DNA of 64,000 nt, taken from assembly GCA_029891385.1 (NCBI GenBank), contig CM057233.1:14573460-14637459 (forward strand), in the 5' to 3' direction. Numbering within the stretch: the stretch's first letter is position 1; every line of letters starts with the position of its first letter. The position numbers and the translations under genes are program-made. Of this stretch, positions 46,319 to 58,044 are shown one piece after another. Origin of the DNA: Erythroxylum novogranatense (taxonomy: Eukaryota; Streptophyta; Magnoliopsida; Malpighiales; Erythroxylaceae). Below the pieces are notes generated by a model, which worked only from the letters and a program-made list of their open reading frames with translations, made no database searches and was not told the DNA's origin.

Positions 46319-47405
46319 TTGCCTTGTGTTTACCCAGCCGAAATCATAAGTGAAGATGCCAGCACTCGTCGTCAGGCATTCTCAGAAGCCACAGAAGCCT
46401 TGTCAGAACAAATTGCAACCCTTTTAAACCAACATTCGAAACCTGAATCAAAAAACAACCAATCTGTTACAATAGTTGTCAAGCTTAATGATTCAAACTA
46501 CTCCCTGTGGTCATGCCTGATGGAATTATCCATTGGGGAAAGGGCAAAATTGGAGTACATCATCGGAGAGTCCCAAATTTCAGCAACAACTGATCCGAAA
46601 TATGCCAAATGGAGGCAAACAGATTTGCAAGTGTTCACTTGGATCATTGAAAACGTTGGACCTGACTTGGTAAGTCAGTACATTGAATATCCAAATTCCA
46701 AAGAGTTGTGGCGAGGATTACAGGCCACATGTCAGAGCGGAGAAGGAAACCTACTGATCTTTGAACTGATTACACAAGCAAACAAGCATCGACAAGGCAG
46801 TCTGCCACTAGAAAAATACTATAGCATTTTCCAGGGAATTTGGTGTGAAATAGATATTCACCAACCCAATCCAATGGTGTGTGCTATAGACATCACCACT
46901 TTCAACAGGATTAAACAAGAGAATCGTCTATATCAATTCCTGGCGGGTATCGACGACAGATTCGACAATGTAAAGAGGGATTTATTAAAAGAGGAACCAC
47001 TACCTTTAGTCGAGGCTACCTATGCTGCCATCAGAAAAGAAGCCGCTCGGAGACATATACTTAATACATCAGTAGCAGGGGATGGCGGCGAAGCATCAAT
47101 ATGTATCGGATTGGGCTTGGCAATGAAGGGACAAGGGTTGAAACCAAGATCAGATTTTTCAAAGCCAGTAACAAACATGACGAAAAACCCAGAACCAGTA
47201 CGGGATAGGAAAACCGGTCAGATCCGGTCACCGGAGCAGTGGGTTCATCATCCCGGAGTAAGAATTATGTAGATCGATCGGGACTGAAGTGTTCGCACTG
47301 TAATTTGACCGGACATGTCAAGGAAGAATGCTTCCATTTGGTGGGTTTCCCGGAATGGTGGACCACTAATCCCAAACGGCGAAATAGAGACAGTCAAGGA
47401 TGACC
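46319..47405 (+). pseudogene. Copia-2 gag
   Basis: A 317-codon frame to the stop at 47270-47272. It has the Copia gag opening (VVKLNDSNYSLWSCLMELSI), DPKYAKWRQTDLQVFTWI, SKELWRGLQATCQSG, GSLPLEKYYSIFQGIWCEID and FLAGIDDRFDNVKRDLL. The frame then shifts; a zinc knuckle CSHCNLTGHVKEECFHL follows at about 47291-47341 with the GFPEWW block. The start at 46319 is the first ATG after the primer site in the gag frame, and others slightly downstream are possible. Confidence 0.9.
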
Positions 47406-47421
47406 GGGGAGGGTTGCCGCC

Positions 47422-49293
47422 ATGATGGGCGGCCCGGAGACCACCAGTGTCGGCGACAATGGATCCAACAACGCTTTTGCAGCGGTCAGCATTGGGAGAG
47501 AAGGAGGAAGAGTGAACGGCAGAATAAGGGGTAGCGAGACAGGTATAGGGTTTGGGGGAAATTATTTAGGCCCAAACCCTCTTCTTTCTGATGCTCAATA
47601 TTTTAAGCTTGGATATTTTGATACGTTCGAATCTGACCCTGAGTTCATTAAAAATTCACAATCAAGCCCAATTTTTTAAAAAAAGGCCTTTGTAGCTAAA
47701 AAAGTTAAGAGAGAAAAGAGTACCCAGTGGTTATTTGATTGTGGGGCGACCGATACTATGACATATGACCCGAATGACATTATTAACCCATCAAAACCCA
47801 AAAAATCCCAAATCCAGACAGTCAATGGGGAATTTGCAAGTGTCCAGGGAGCAGGGTCGGTTGAATTTTCACCCACTTTGAAATTATCCCACTGCTTATA
47901 TGTGCCTTCTCTTACTTGTAAATTGTTATCTGTGAGCCAAGTGACAAGGGAACTGAATTATACGGTGCTAATGTATCCTAGTTTTTGTCTCTTTCAGGAC
48001 ATCCAGACTCGGGAGATTATTGGACGTGGCCCTGAGCGAGATGGGCACTACTTCGTCGATGAGGTAGCTCAGAAAGGATCCGCATTGCTAGCTCATGGGA
48101 TGACTGATCGACAGAGTTGGCTGTGGCACCGACGTCTGGGACATCCGTCACCCGGTTATTTTAAAGTGCTTTTTCCTAGCTTATCCAATAATTTCCCATG
48201 TGATACGTGTGTCTTAGCTAAGAGTCATAGGAAGTTTTTTCCTCCTAGTAATACTCGGGTAGAACATGCATTTGATTTGATACATTCTGATGTGTGGGGC
48301 CCTACCCCTAACTTTGGGAATAATGCTTTTAAGTTTTTCTTGATATTTATTGATGATTGTACCCGAATGACCTGGGCTTATTTTCTTAAGCATAAATTTG
48401 ATGTGTCCGAAAAATTTGTGCACTTTTATACCATGATTCATACTCAGTTCCAAAGAAATATCAAAATCCTCCGGTCTGATAATGGGGGGGGGGGGGAATT
48501 TATGAACCATACCATGCAATCTTTCTTTCGAGAAAAGTGGTTAATTCACCAAACCACATGTCCGAACACCCCCCAACAGAATGGAGTTGCCGAACGAAAA
48601 AATAAAATCATTATTGAGATAACCAGATCTCTAATGATTGAATCACACATACCCACCTATTTTTGGCCTGAAGTTGTAGCCGCCGCCGTATACCTTCTTA
48701 ACCGCCTACCCACCAAAATTCTTAATCTCAAAACTCCTCTAGACGTTCTATCCACTCACACTCATGTCCCTCCGGCCTTATCCTTGCCTCCTAGAGTTTT
48801 TGGGTGCTCAGTTTTTATGCATATTCCTAAGGCTGAGCGCTCGAAATTTGATCCTTGTGCTCTTAAGTGCGTCTTTGTTGGGTATAGGATAAACCAGAAA
48901 GGATATCGATGTTACCATCCTTCTATTCGTCGCATGTACACTACTATGGATTGTTACTTCCTTGAAACTGACTATTTTTTCACAGCCCAACCCAGTGGTC
49001 AGGGGGAGAGTCATGATAAAGACACACCGCGTTGGTTACTCAGCCCAACTCTACCGGTCAGTGAACCCCACAAACTAGCTAGTGGATCCGTTGACGTCAC
49101 TTTTGAAAACGGAGAACGACCCAATGAGCCAGAATCACTCCGATCTCCTCCTCGGTCGGATGCTCCTCAAGAGGTAAATACTCCTACCCATGATGTTGCT
49201 TCCGTGTTGAATTATTCTGAGTGTAGGGAGGTATGTTCTTCCTCCTCGAAACACTCGGGGAGTTCTGCCACGAAGGTATTCACCAGAGTATGA
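47422..49293 (+). pseudogene. Copia-2 protease and integrase
   Basis: One frame with a TAA at 47677-47679. The protease site reads WLFDCGATDTM (about 47733-47765), with D-C-G-A instead of the usual D-S/T-G-A. GAG-pre-integrase SWLWHRRLGHPSPGYF is near 48116. The integrase finger is C..C in FPCDTCVLAKSH. The core has LIHSDVWGPTP (D), ILRSDNGGGGEF (D, with two extra glycines from a 13-G run at 48484-48496) and NTPQQNGVAERKNKI (E). A C-terminal RVFGCSVFMHIP and CVFVGYRINQKGYRCY follow. The frame ends at 49293 after a shift near 49265. Confidence 0.93.
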
Positions 49294-49315
49294 ATCCAAA
49301 ACTTCTAGATATCCG

Positions 49316-50935
49316 ATGGCTAACCTAGTCAGGAGGAGCCTGTCAGAAGAAGCTAAGGCATTCACCACAACTGTGTATGCTGAGTCTATCCCACGGACTA
49401 TGGAAGAAGCTCAAAGAAAGCAAGAATGGATCCAAGCAATGAGAGTAGAAATGGCTGCGCTAGAAAAGAACGGGACTTGGGAAAAATGCGAGTTACTAGG
49501 AGGGAAGAGAACAGTTGGATGCCGATGGGTGTTCATCATGAAGCATAAGGCCGATGGGACGGTGGAAAGATACAAAGCCCGGTTAGTAGCAAAAGGGTAC
49601 ACTCAGACTTATGGGGTGGACTATTTAGAGACATTTAGTCCAGTAGCGAAGATTGATACTATCAGAGTACTTTTCTTAATAGCAGCAAATCTCGACTGGC
49701 TGCTACACCAGTTCGACGTCAAGAATGCTTTCCTGCATGGAGATTTGAGAGAAGAAGTCTATATGGAAGCACCGTCAGGGTTCACAAAAGGGTTCCAAAA
49801 GAATGAAGTGTGTCGACTAAAGAGGGCACTTTATGGACTGAAACAGTCTCCTAGAGCATGGTTCGAAAGATTTACTGTTGCAATGAAGAGGTATGGGTAC
49901 AAACAGAGCAATTCCGATCATACTCTTTTTCTGAAAAGGAGAGGTGAGCTCATCACATGCTTAATCATCTATGTGGATGATATGATCATCACTGGGAATG
50001 ACAATGAAGAAATGGTACGCCTTCGGAGGAACCTGTTTGAAGAATTTGAAATGAAAGATCTGGGAGGTTTAAAATACTTCCTTAGAATAGAGGTGTTGCG
50101 ATTAAAATATGGGATATTCATTTCTCAAAGAAAGTATATCTTAGATCTCCTAGCTGAAACTGGGCTTGTGGATTGTAAGCCGGCAGAAACGCCAATTGTG
50201 GTAAACCATGGTTTGAAGCTAGAAGACGGAGCAGAAGTAGCTGACCGGGAGACTTATCAGAGGTTGGTGGGGAAGTTGATCTACCTTTCCTATACAAGAC
50301 CAGACATAGCCTATGCAGTTGGGATAGTAAGTCAATTTATGCACAAACCTCAGGCAAAGCACATGAACACTGCCTTAAGGATCGTGCGCTACTTAAAGGG
50401 AACACCTGGAAGTGGAATTTTATTTAAGAACAATGGGCACTTAGAAGTGGAGGGATACACAGATGCAGATTGGGCTAGAAATCCAGTTGATAGAAGATCT
50501 ACTTCTGGATACTTCTCTATAGTTGGAGAAAATCTTGTGACATGGAAGAGTAAAAAATAGAAAGTAGTAGCACTATCGAGTGCAAAAGCAGAATTTAGAG
50601 GGATTGCTAGGGGGCTAGCTGAGCTTCTTTGGATCAAGAAGCTATTGACGGAGATTGGGTTTCCACCACAAGACTCTTGTCAGTTATTATGTGATAATAA
50701 GGCTGCCATCAGCATTTCAAAAAATCCAGTGCAGCATGATCGCACCAAACACATTGAAGTGGACCGACACTTCATTAAGGAGAAACTAGAAGAGGGAATC
50801 ATTAGTCTACCATACGTCCGATCGGAAGAACAATTGGCGGATATCCTGACTAAGGCTGTAAATGAAAAGGTCTTCAAGGAAGTTCTAAGCAAGTTGTGCG
50901 TTGGTGACCCTACGACTCAACTTGAAGGGGAGTGT
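49316..50935 (+). pseudogene. Copia-2 reverse transcriptase and RNase H
   Basis: The RT frame contains the AMRVEMAALEKNGTW, GCRWVFIMKHKADGTVERYK, ARLVAKGYTQTYGVDYLETF, QFDVKNAFLHGDL and IIYVDDMIITGND (catalytic YVDD at about 49969-49982) blocks. RNase H: GYTDADWARNPVDRRSTSGY, then TAG at 50558-50560 in place of a codon in the KKxKVVALSSA block, AEFRGIARGLAELLWI, LLCDNKAAISISKNPVQHDR and DRHFIKEKLEEG. The natural stop (TAA) is at about 50936, overlapping the LTR start. Apart from the single TAG the frame is open. Confidence 0.94.
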
Positions 50936-51160
50936 TAAAAAGGAAATGATATGTATTGATATATATTGATAATGTTCACATGTATAAATAGGGAAAGGAT
51001 TGATTCTGTTAATTATAGGATCAATCCTTTCCCCAATTCTCGCTAATTCTCCCTTATCTTCTCCAGATTTAGGTTTATAAGACCAATGCTATAACATTAC
51101 AAAAAATGAATGAAAAAAAAACATATTTGTTACAATGTCTCCTTTTACCCTAGTCTAACA
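50933..51160 (+). repeat. Copia-2 3' LTR
   Basis: 228 bp, TG...CA, with an intact TATA box (TATAAATA, 50983-50990) and the same 14-bp inverted repeat (50991-51004 and 51020-51033). Confidence 0.96.
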
Positions 51161-52924
51161 GATTTATCAAGGACTTCTCCAAAATTGCGCAACCTATGTG
51201 CCAATTACTTCAAAAAGATGTGAAATTTGACTTTGACGAGCAATGCCGAAATGCGTTCAATGAGCTAAAGGAGCGTCTCACTGCAACACCGATCATTTAG
51301 CCACCATGTTGGGACATACCTTTTGAATTGATGTGCGACGCATCAGATTATGCCGTAGGCATTGTGCTAGGACAAAAAATGGATAAGGTACCTCATGTTA
51401 TTTATTATGCTTCTATGACACTTAATGATGCCTAGAAAAATTATTCCACAATGGAGAAGGAGTTTTTAGCTGTCGTCTTTGGATTGGAAAAGTTTTGGTC
51501 ATATCTGTTGGGGACCAAGGTGATCATCTACTCCGACCATGTAGTGCTACTGTATTTGTTGAACAAGAAAGAAGCCAAGCCAAGATTGATTCAATGGATA
51601 TTACTGCTTCAAGAATTCAACGTGGAAATTTGCGACAAGAGAGGAGCAGAGAACCTGGTAGCTGATCACTTAAGCCGGATTACATCAAATACCATGCCTG
51701 ATGTCCTTCACGACAAATACGTACCTTTTTGCAGTTCAACAGGTAACCCCTTGGTATGCAGACATAGTAAACTTTTTAGTAACTAAGTCTTTACCTAATG
51801 ATCTGTCTAGAGCCGAAAAAGATAAAATCAAGCGAGAGGCTAAGTATTATGTGTGGGATGAACCTCACTTATGGAAATTTTGTGCTGATCAGATTGTTAG
51901 GAGATGCGTCACAGATGATGAAATTTCATCTATTTTACAATTTTGTCATTCATCTATGTGTGGGCGACATTTCGGTCCCAAATGAATTGCTCGAAAAATT
52001 TTAGAATGTGGACTGTTTTGACCTAAGTTATTTTTTGACTCTTACATGTTTTGCAAGTCTTGTGATCATTGTCAAAGAACAGGTAACTTGGGGTTCAAGA
52101 ATCAAATGCCATTGACGAACATTCTGGTATGTGAGATTTTTGATATTTGGGGAATAGACTTTATGGGTCCGTTCCCTTCCTCTTTTGGTAAGAATTACAT
52201 CCTATTAGCAGTAGATTATGTTTCTAAGTGGGTTAAAGTTAAGACTACTATATCTGATGATGCTAAAACGGTGATTGATTTTGTTAAATCAAATATTTTT
52301 GTCAGGTTTGGAATGCCTCGAGCCATCATTAGTGAGCGAGGGACGTACTTTTGCAACAAGATCTTCGAAGCGTTGATGAAAAGATGTGGCATTACACACA
52401 AAGTCTCTACCGCCTTCCATCTGCAGACGAGTGGGCAAGCTGAGGTATCCAACAAGGAAATTAAATCCATACTAGAAAAAGTGGTGAACCCAAACCGAAA
52501 AGATTGGAGTCTTCGACTGGATGATGTTTTGTGGGCCTATCGGACTACATATAAAACTCCTATAGGTATGTCACCTTACAGGTTAGTTTTCGGAAAGCCT
52601 TGTCATTTACCTGTGAAAATTGAACATCGAGCTTATTGGGTCGTGAAACAACTGAACATGGATCAATTGGAGGTAAGCACTAGTAGGAAGTTGCAATTGC
52701 AAGAACTTGAGATTCGTAATGAGGCGTATGAAAATTCGAAAATTTACAAGGAAAAAACTAAGACTTTTCATGTTAGAATGATTTCTAGGAAACAGTTTTT
52801 CATGGGACAAAAAGTTCTTCTTTATCATTCAAAGCTTAAGTTATTCCCAGGAAAATTACGATCTCGTTGGCTTGGACCGTTTATTGTTACTAACGTTTTT
52901 CTTCATGGTGCGGTAGAAATTTAG
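51161..52924 (+). pseudogene. Athila RT end, RNase H and integrase
   Basis: Continues the Athila frame after the GATTT duplication: FDEQCRNAFNELKERL, MCDASDYAVGIVLGQ (RNase H start), [52 protein letters not shown] at 51298-51300 and in DA-stop-KNYS are decay stops. Integrase: HSSMCGRHFGPK (finger, partly lost), [25 protein letters not shown] (D), then [13 protein letters not shown] where the usual D of ISDxG is E. Next comes [17 protein letters not shown] (E), [20 protein letters not shown] and [12 protein letters not shown]. Confidence 0.92.
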
Positions 52925-53601
52925 AGCATTGATACTTCTAAAGTTTTCAAGGTCAACGGACACCGTCTCAAGCTATATTATGAAAATTCACCAATTAAAC
53001 AGGTTGACGAAATCGAGTTGGCACAACCAACCTATCTCTAAATTGGTAAGTTATGGCATAGGTCCAGCTAACGACTTTAAAGAAGCATGTTCGGGACAAC
53101 CCGTAAATTGTTCAGGTTTGTCTTTGTTCTTTCCTTAATAGTATTTATTTTCATTATTTAGTCAGGAATTTCAATTTTTTTTGTTATTTTATTTTTTTTG
53201 GTCATGTTGATTTTTAATTTTCTTTTTCCATCAATTAATTTTCTATCCCAAAAAAAATCAAAAAATCAAAAAATCAAAAAATAAAAAAAATCAAACAAAC
53301 GAAACTTACTTTCATTACCGCCCCCTATTTTCCCCCCAAAATTTCCCCATATTTTCTTTCCCTCTTTATTTGTTTTCGATCATCATTCCTTCTTCCTTCC
53401 TTTAGCCCCTTAGATTCCCAGCTCCCATTCACGTAAATCCCCCAATTTCAGTACCGCAATCCTCCCATTCTCCACCGACGTCAATCCCATAACCCCTGCA
53501 CCTTACCCTGACAATTTATTCAACCCCACATCAACCTCCTTCTGTTATTTTTGTGAGTGTTTCCCTTTGATTTTGCAGGTCATTCTTCCCCGATTGGGAC
53601 A
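52925..53601. other. Athila spacer between integrase and the 3' ORF
   Basis: Tail of integrase decays through 53040. 53150-53300 is T-rich then A-rich low-complexity DNA (TTTTTT..., AAAATCAAAA repeats). 53320-53570 is C/T-rich, like a splice-acceptor or leader region, ending TTTGCAG at 53573-53579 before the next ORF. In related elements this downstream ORF is made from a spliced RNA; here a splice acceptor is only inferred. Confidence 0.5.
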
Positions 53602-54923
53602 ATGCCCAGGACCAAGAGCCTAGCACGAAGGGACCCATCCCCATTCAGTCTGCCACCGACGTCGACCCACCTCCACCACTGTTCCGAGCGCCGACGACCA
53701 CCACGGGTCCAGCTTCAACACGGACGCCCCTCTACCCAGCCCCAAGAACACATCTTCGGTCCTAAAGAGGCAAGGAGGTGGAATCTCGAACATGATTGAC
53801 CACTCGAACTGAAGGTTGTACTTCCTTCATGTTGCCTGAGGATACCAAAAAATTCGAAAAGCTATGCCAACACCAGATCTATCTATGTAAGTCAATCCAC
53901 ACTGATTCCCTTGAGGCTTTACATGTGTATGATTCCTTTATGCAATTAATGAGTCATATTGCCTGGAATGCGTTTACCCGAATAAAATATCCTGCTTTTG
54001 AGGAATTAATGAGGGAATTTTACACTACGTTCCAGTTTAATTGCAACAAAAGTTTTGATTTGAATACTAAGGAGGCTGCTGAATTTCGATTAATGGGGAA
54101 GGAATTTGCATGTTCCATAACTAAGTTTAATGTTGCTTTGGGCTTCATATCTACTGCTGAAATTGAAAGCCAATTATTTCTAAATGCCCAATGTGATTTT
54201 CTTTCGGATTTTAATGCTTCGGAAATGTGGCGTCAATGGTCTGTTGATAACCGTTCGTATAATGCTAGCCTGTCCAAAAGTTCTTTTCTTAGGAACCCCG
54301 TTCACAAGATTATTCATAGGTTGCCAGCATTTAATTTTTCTAGTCGGAAGGATGCTGCAGGTACTTTAGCCAAGACTGAATTTTATTTTCTGTGGTGTAT
54401 GGATAGGCACATTCCCGTCAATTTGGGCTTTTGGTTTATGCATCAATTTCATTCTGTTTTGCAAAAGAAGTCGAAACCATTAATCCTGGCTTCCTATATC
54501 ACACAGAGGGCAGTTAATTTGGGTGTTTTAGATGTTGATAATACTAATATGACTATGGCTTGTGGTATAGAGCCATTGGATATAGACTGTCTTTTTAGGA
54601 TGGGGATTGTGGATCATAGGCACGGTCGCCTCGCTTTCACACTTCCAGGGCCGACTACCTTCCCAAGCACACGAACTTCTACAGGACAACGTCGGATACC
54701 ACCAGCGACACCTAGCTCACATTCTCATCAACCTACCGACTTAGATGCTCGCCTTAGCCGACTTGAAAGAACAATGAACCGCTTGGAGAACAACTTGATG
54801 GCCTACTGGGAGACCGAAGGCTTTCAACCACCACACCGGTCAACACCCCAAACAGAGAAGCTTTCTTTACCTCTTTTCCTTTATTTTTCTGCTTCTTTAA
54901 CATTGTGGACAATGTTGGTTTAG
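53602..54923 (+). pseudogene. Athila 3' ORF (envelope-position, env-like)
   Basis: ATG at 53602 (MPRTKSLARRD) opens a basic, Pro-rich N-terminus. The frame changes near 53790 and continues open from 53796 to 54923. The body is the conserved Athila-type 3' ORF: EDTKKFEKLCQ, FYTTFQFNCNKSFDL, EFRLMGKEFACSITKFNVAL, NPVHKIIHRLPAFNFSSRKD, TEFYFLWCMDRHIPVNLGFW, then a Pro/Ser-rich stretch and a leucine/phenylalanine-rich C-terminus (LSLPLFLYFSASLTL) that could be a membrane segment. Family members occupy the env position of Athila elements; whether they act as envelope proteins is not shown. Apart from the one frameshift it is the best preserved part of the element. Confidence 0.8.
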
Positions 54924-56268
54924 GTGTGGGGGAGGAATTGCGAATTTTGATTTGGCCTTTTTTTTTTTGGTTTTTGTGATTATTGTTGGATTTTGTGAAT
55001 GTGTTTGTCGACTTTTGTATATGGAGTTGCATGTTAACCCATGAAACTTGATCATAGTAGTTTGGATGAGATTGGGAGTATACATGAAGTTGATTTGGGC
55101 TGGGTAAGTTTTGAGATGGAACATGTTGATTGATTGCAATAACTGGGCTCATAGACTTAGTCAAAATTCTGACATTGGAATAAGGAAGTAAATTATTGAA
55201 TGAAAGTAGATTCTTAATTTGAATTAAACCGGTGAGTGAAATTGAGCCTAAATGACATCACTTTTATGCCATGTTATTTCTTTGAATTGAGTGATGTTCC
55301 TCTATTTATGTTGTCTTCAGAACTTGCATGGAACCGGTTTGAGTTTGTTTGATCACAAAGGACTTAGAAGTGATTAAGACCGTCTTTGTTTTAAAACCCT
55401 TTGGCTTCAAATTGACCTACCTAATATCTTCCTTTTGTAAACATTTTTTAGCCTTATCTTTGTTTTCAATTATCACCTCACATTAGAAACCCAAATGCCC
55501 CATTAGCCTTTCCCCTTCACAAGTCGAATGAAGTATATAGTATGTTCTGAGATAATTTTATAGGTTCTTCTACTCATGTGTTGTTATTTTCTCTTGTTTT
55601 TATTGTTTTCCCTTGTTCTTAACATTATAAAAAAAAGAAAAAAAGAAGAAAAAAAGAAAAGGGAGAAACAAAAAAACAAGAAAAACAAAACAGAAACAAA
55701 CAAAAAAAGAAAAAGAAAAGAAAAAGAAAGAATAAAGCATAGTGGCTTGAGCTAGTATGAGTAGTTGTAGTCCCTTTTCATGTTTATCTCAGAATTTTAA
55801 TTGTGTGTCTGTTTACTTGATGCTTTGTGAAAACTTGTGACAAAACCGCTACCGTGTTTTTACCCCACCTGTGAACCTAACCCCATTACAATCTTTAATA
55901 AAGCCCTTATGATCTAAGAGCTCATATGATCTGAATAAATGAGAATTGGTGAAATTGCAAGCCTATGGTAGTGCAACATGATAGAGTGAGATTTGAGAGA
56001 AACACCTTACCCACAAACACTTGAGTGTAAGAGCGAAATCCGTGAGAAGAATTCACTTTGATTTCATATTTGCTTTTGAACAAAGATGCATTTTGTTGAC
56101 TTTGTTTATTTGCATTGGTGCAAGCGGTCATGATATGTGTTGCAAATTGAATCTTACGAGTCCAAGTTGATGGATTGTGTGCACTTGATTTCTGAAAGAT
56201 AAATTGATTAAGTCTAGTGGTTTGACATGTTTGCTAGAGGGCGAGCAAGGGTTCGGTGTGGGGGAATT
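54924..56268. other. Athila 3' untranslated spacer with purine-rich tract and PPT
   Basis: Non-coding. A nearly pure A/G tract with AAAAAGAAAAA-type text runs 55625-55735. The polypurine tract GTGTGGGGGAATT (56256-56268) directly precedes the 3' LTR; a second GTGTGGGGGAGG run lies at 54925, after the 3' ORF. Confidence 0.7.
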
Positions 56269-57697
56269 TGTTAAGTCATATAATTTGCATATATTTTGGA
56301 CTTAATTTTTGTTAAGGGTGGAAATTATTATCCGAAATTGATGAAATTGCTTATTGATTGTGTACAGATGGTTTCTAGAATTCTAAAGATGAAAAAGGAT
56401 CAAAAAGATGCAAAAGAAGGAAAGAAATCCGAAATTTCCAATCTGGACGAAATTCAGAGATTAGACGTGGGCACGCCTAAGGATGGAATCTGAAGTCTGC
56501 AGAAATTCCAGAATAGGAGTCCACTTAAAACACAATCTTTAAAGATTCTCTTGCCCTCTTTTCAAGAAGTCTTCCACCAAAATTAGAAGTACACTTAATC
56601 TGGACAAAATCAAGAGAAGACAAGGAGGAGATTCACATCAAATAGGAAGATGGGGTGATTGTCGTATATATACACATGTGTTAGGGAAAAAGAGGGGATC
56701 GTGTATTTTTCTTTTTGGGGGCCGTACCTTCAGTTTTTCTGGCTTTTCTGGTTCACGTTTTCTGCACTTCTTAAGTAGTGTTATCGTAGGTTTAAGGGAT
56801 CTTTGGCTGTTGCAATTTTCTATTTTCTTGTCTTTATGTTTCTACACAATTTCACTTGGTATTTTTGTTTCTTTCATTAAAGAACCAAGTATGGAGACAT
56901 ATGGAATTGTTATTTCTTTTGATTTTAATTCAAGTATGAGTAGCTAAATTTTCTTATCTTGGTTGAGGGATCCATGTTACATGTTATTATGGTGAGATAA
57001 TTCGAATATGTTTTCTGATTGTTGATGAACATTGAATATTTTCAGTTCTGTCTTTTCAATTGAATTCATTAGTTTCTAGGTGCGCAACTAGAGATTAATT
57101 GATTCAAACGCTGGGTTAACGGAATTTGACGTTCAATTTCGGTAACCATAAGTAGCAATTAGGATTAACCTCTCTACGTTAGAGTCAGAAAATTCTAAGG
57201 AAATATCCACTTGATCGATTACATGTCGTACATGTTTATCACTTGTCATCGGCTCTTGATTCTTAATGTTATTAATCAATTTTACCTGTGATCGTATCTA
57301 GGTTATTGCTTAATAAGATTGCTAGGATACATGTTCCTAGACATTACCTTTAAGAGAAACTTCACCCAATGAATGTTTATTAACAGTTATAATTTTATGT
57401 CAAGGATCCATAATAGCATGGCAACATCGGTGACCGAAACCAAGGCATTTTTCGTATTAAATTTTTAGATTTAATTATTATTTCAATTTACGATTCTTTC
57501 TTTGCGATTTTTAGTGTTATTGCGGTGAGTGAACAACAAAACCCCCTTTTCTTATTTTCTTTATTTGTGCCATTTGAATTCGTAATTCCATAATCGGAAA
57601 ATTCCTCGTGGGAACGATATCCGCTTGCCGCTACTACATTAATTTGTTTTAACGGAAGTGAAATCTTTTATATTTGGTTGCAGGCGACAGCATCACC
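56269..57697 (+). repeat. Athila 3' LTR, full length
   Basis: 1429 bp, from TGTTAAGTC after the polypurine tract to CATCACCA. TATA-like TATATATAC at about 56665. The last 640 bp match the truncated 5' copy with about 30-35 differences by eye. Confidence 0.9.
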
Positions 57698-58044
57698 AAA
57701 TACAGAGCATCACCCTGAAGCAAGCTAACAGCATATACAACCCTCTCATCATCCTCACAATCCATCTGATCCAGTATTCTCTTGATCTTTCTCAACCATG
57801 TCTTAGTTTCCTCAGGATCAGTGGTTCCATAGAAGTCCATTGCTCCATACTTCCTCAGTTTATCAAACTGCTTCCCCTTCTTAACTAGGGTCGAAGCAGA
57901 AGATTGCGACATCTGACTCATAGCCTGGACAAAGGCCTGAGAGAATGCCTGAAACAATCTCGGGTCTAAAGGAGGCACTTGTTCTGGCGGAACAGGCAAC
58001 TCCTGCGTCTGTGATCGAATGGACTCACTATTTAGCCCTACCAA
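57698..58044 (-). pseudogene. Minus-strand Gypsy gag N-terminus (Del/Tekay-like), truncated
   Basis: Minus-strand ORF starting MVGLNSESIRSQTQEL, then PLDPRLFQAFSQAFVQAMSQ, LRKYGAMDFYGTTDPEETKT, WLRKIKRILDQMDCEDDERV and YAVSLLQGDALYL. This is the start of the gag of Gypsy elements with an initiator-Met primer site. It breaks off at 57698 where the Athila LTR begins; the codons beyond that (57649-57697) come from the LTR. The remainder of the element is absent on the other side of Athila. Confidence 0.85.

Larger units (their letters stand above)
46045..51160 (+). mobile_element. Copia-2: complete Ty1/Copia element inside Athila
   Basis: 5116 bp with 227/228-bp LTRs, initiator tRNA-Met primer site, gag-pol and polypurine tract GAAGGGGAG (50924-50932). 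Target duplication GATTT on both sides. The LTRs differ at about 15 positions plus one indel by eye (about 6.6%). Gag-pol order is protease, integrase, RT, RNase H, as in Copia. It carries two frameshifts and at least two in-frame stops, so it is not autonomous, but every domain is present. Confidence 0.97.
41740..57697 (+). mobile_element. Athila-type Ty3/Gypsy element, 5'-truncated and split by Copia-2
   Basis: Both LTRs are present but the left one keeps only its last 640 bp. Between them: a tRNA-Asp-type primer site, gag-protease in one frame, RT with FMDD, RNase H, integrase, and a further ORF before the 3' LTR, the layout of the Athila lineage. Copia-2 occupies 46045-51160 with one GATTT copy on each side. 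The aligned LTR parts differ at roughly 5% of positions by eye. All coding parts contain stops. The left edge joins an ATT microsatellite and the GRAS exon; the right edge joins a minus-strand Gypsy gag. Confidence 0.92.

Noticed and set aside
57649..57697. Extension of the minus-strand Gypsy gag ORF to 57649
   Set aside because: These codons lie inside the Athila LTR, which matches 42330-42380; the ORF end is fortuitous.
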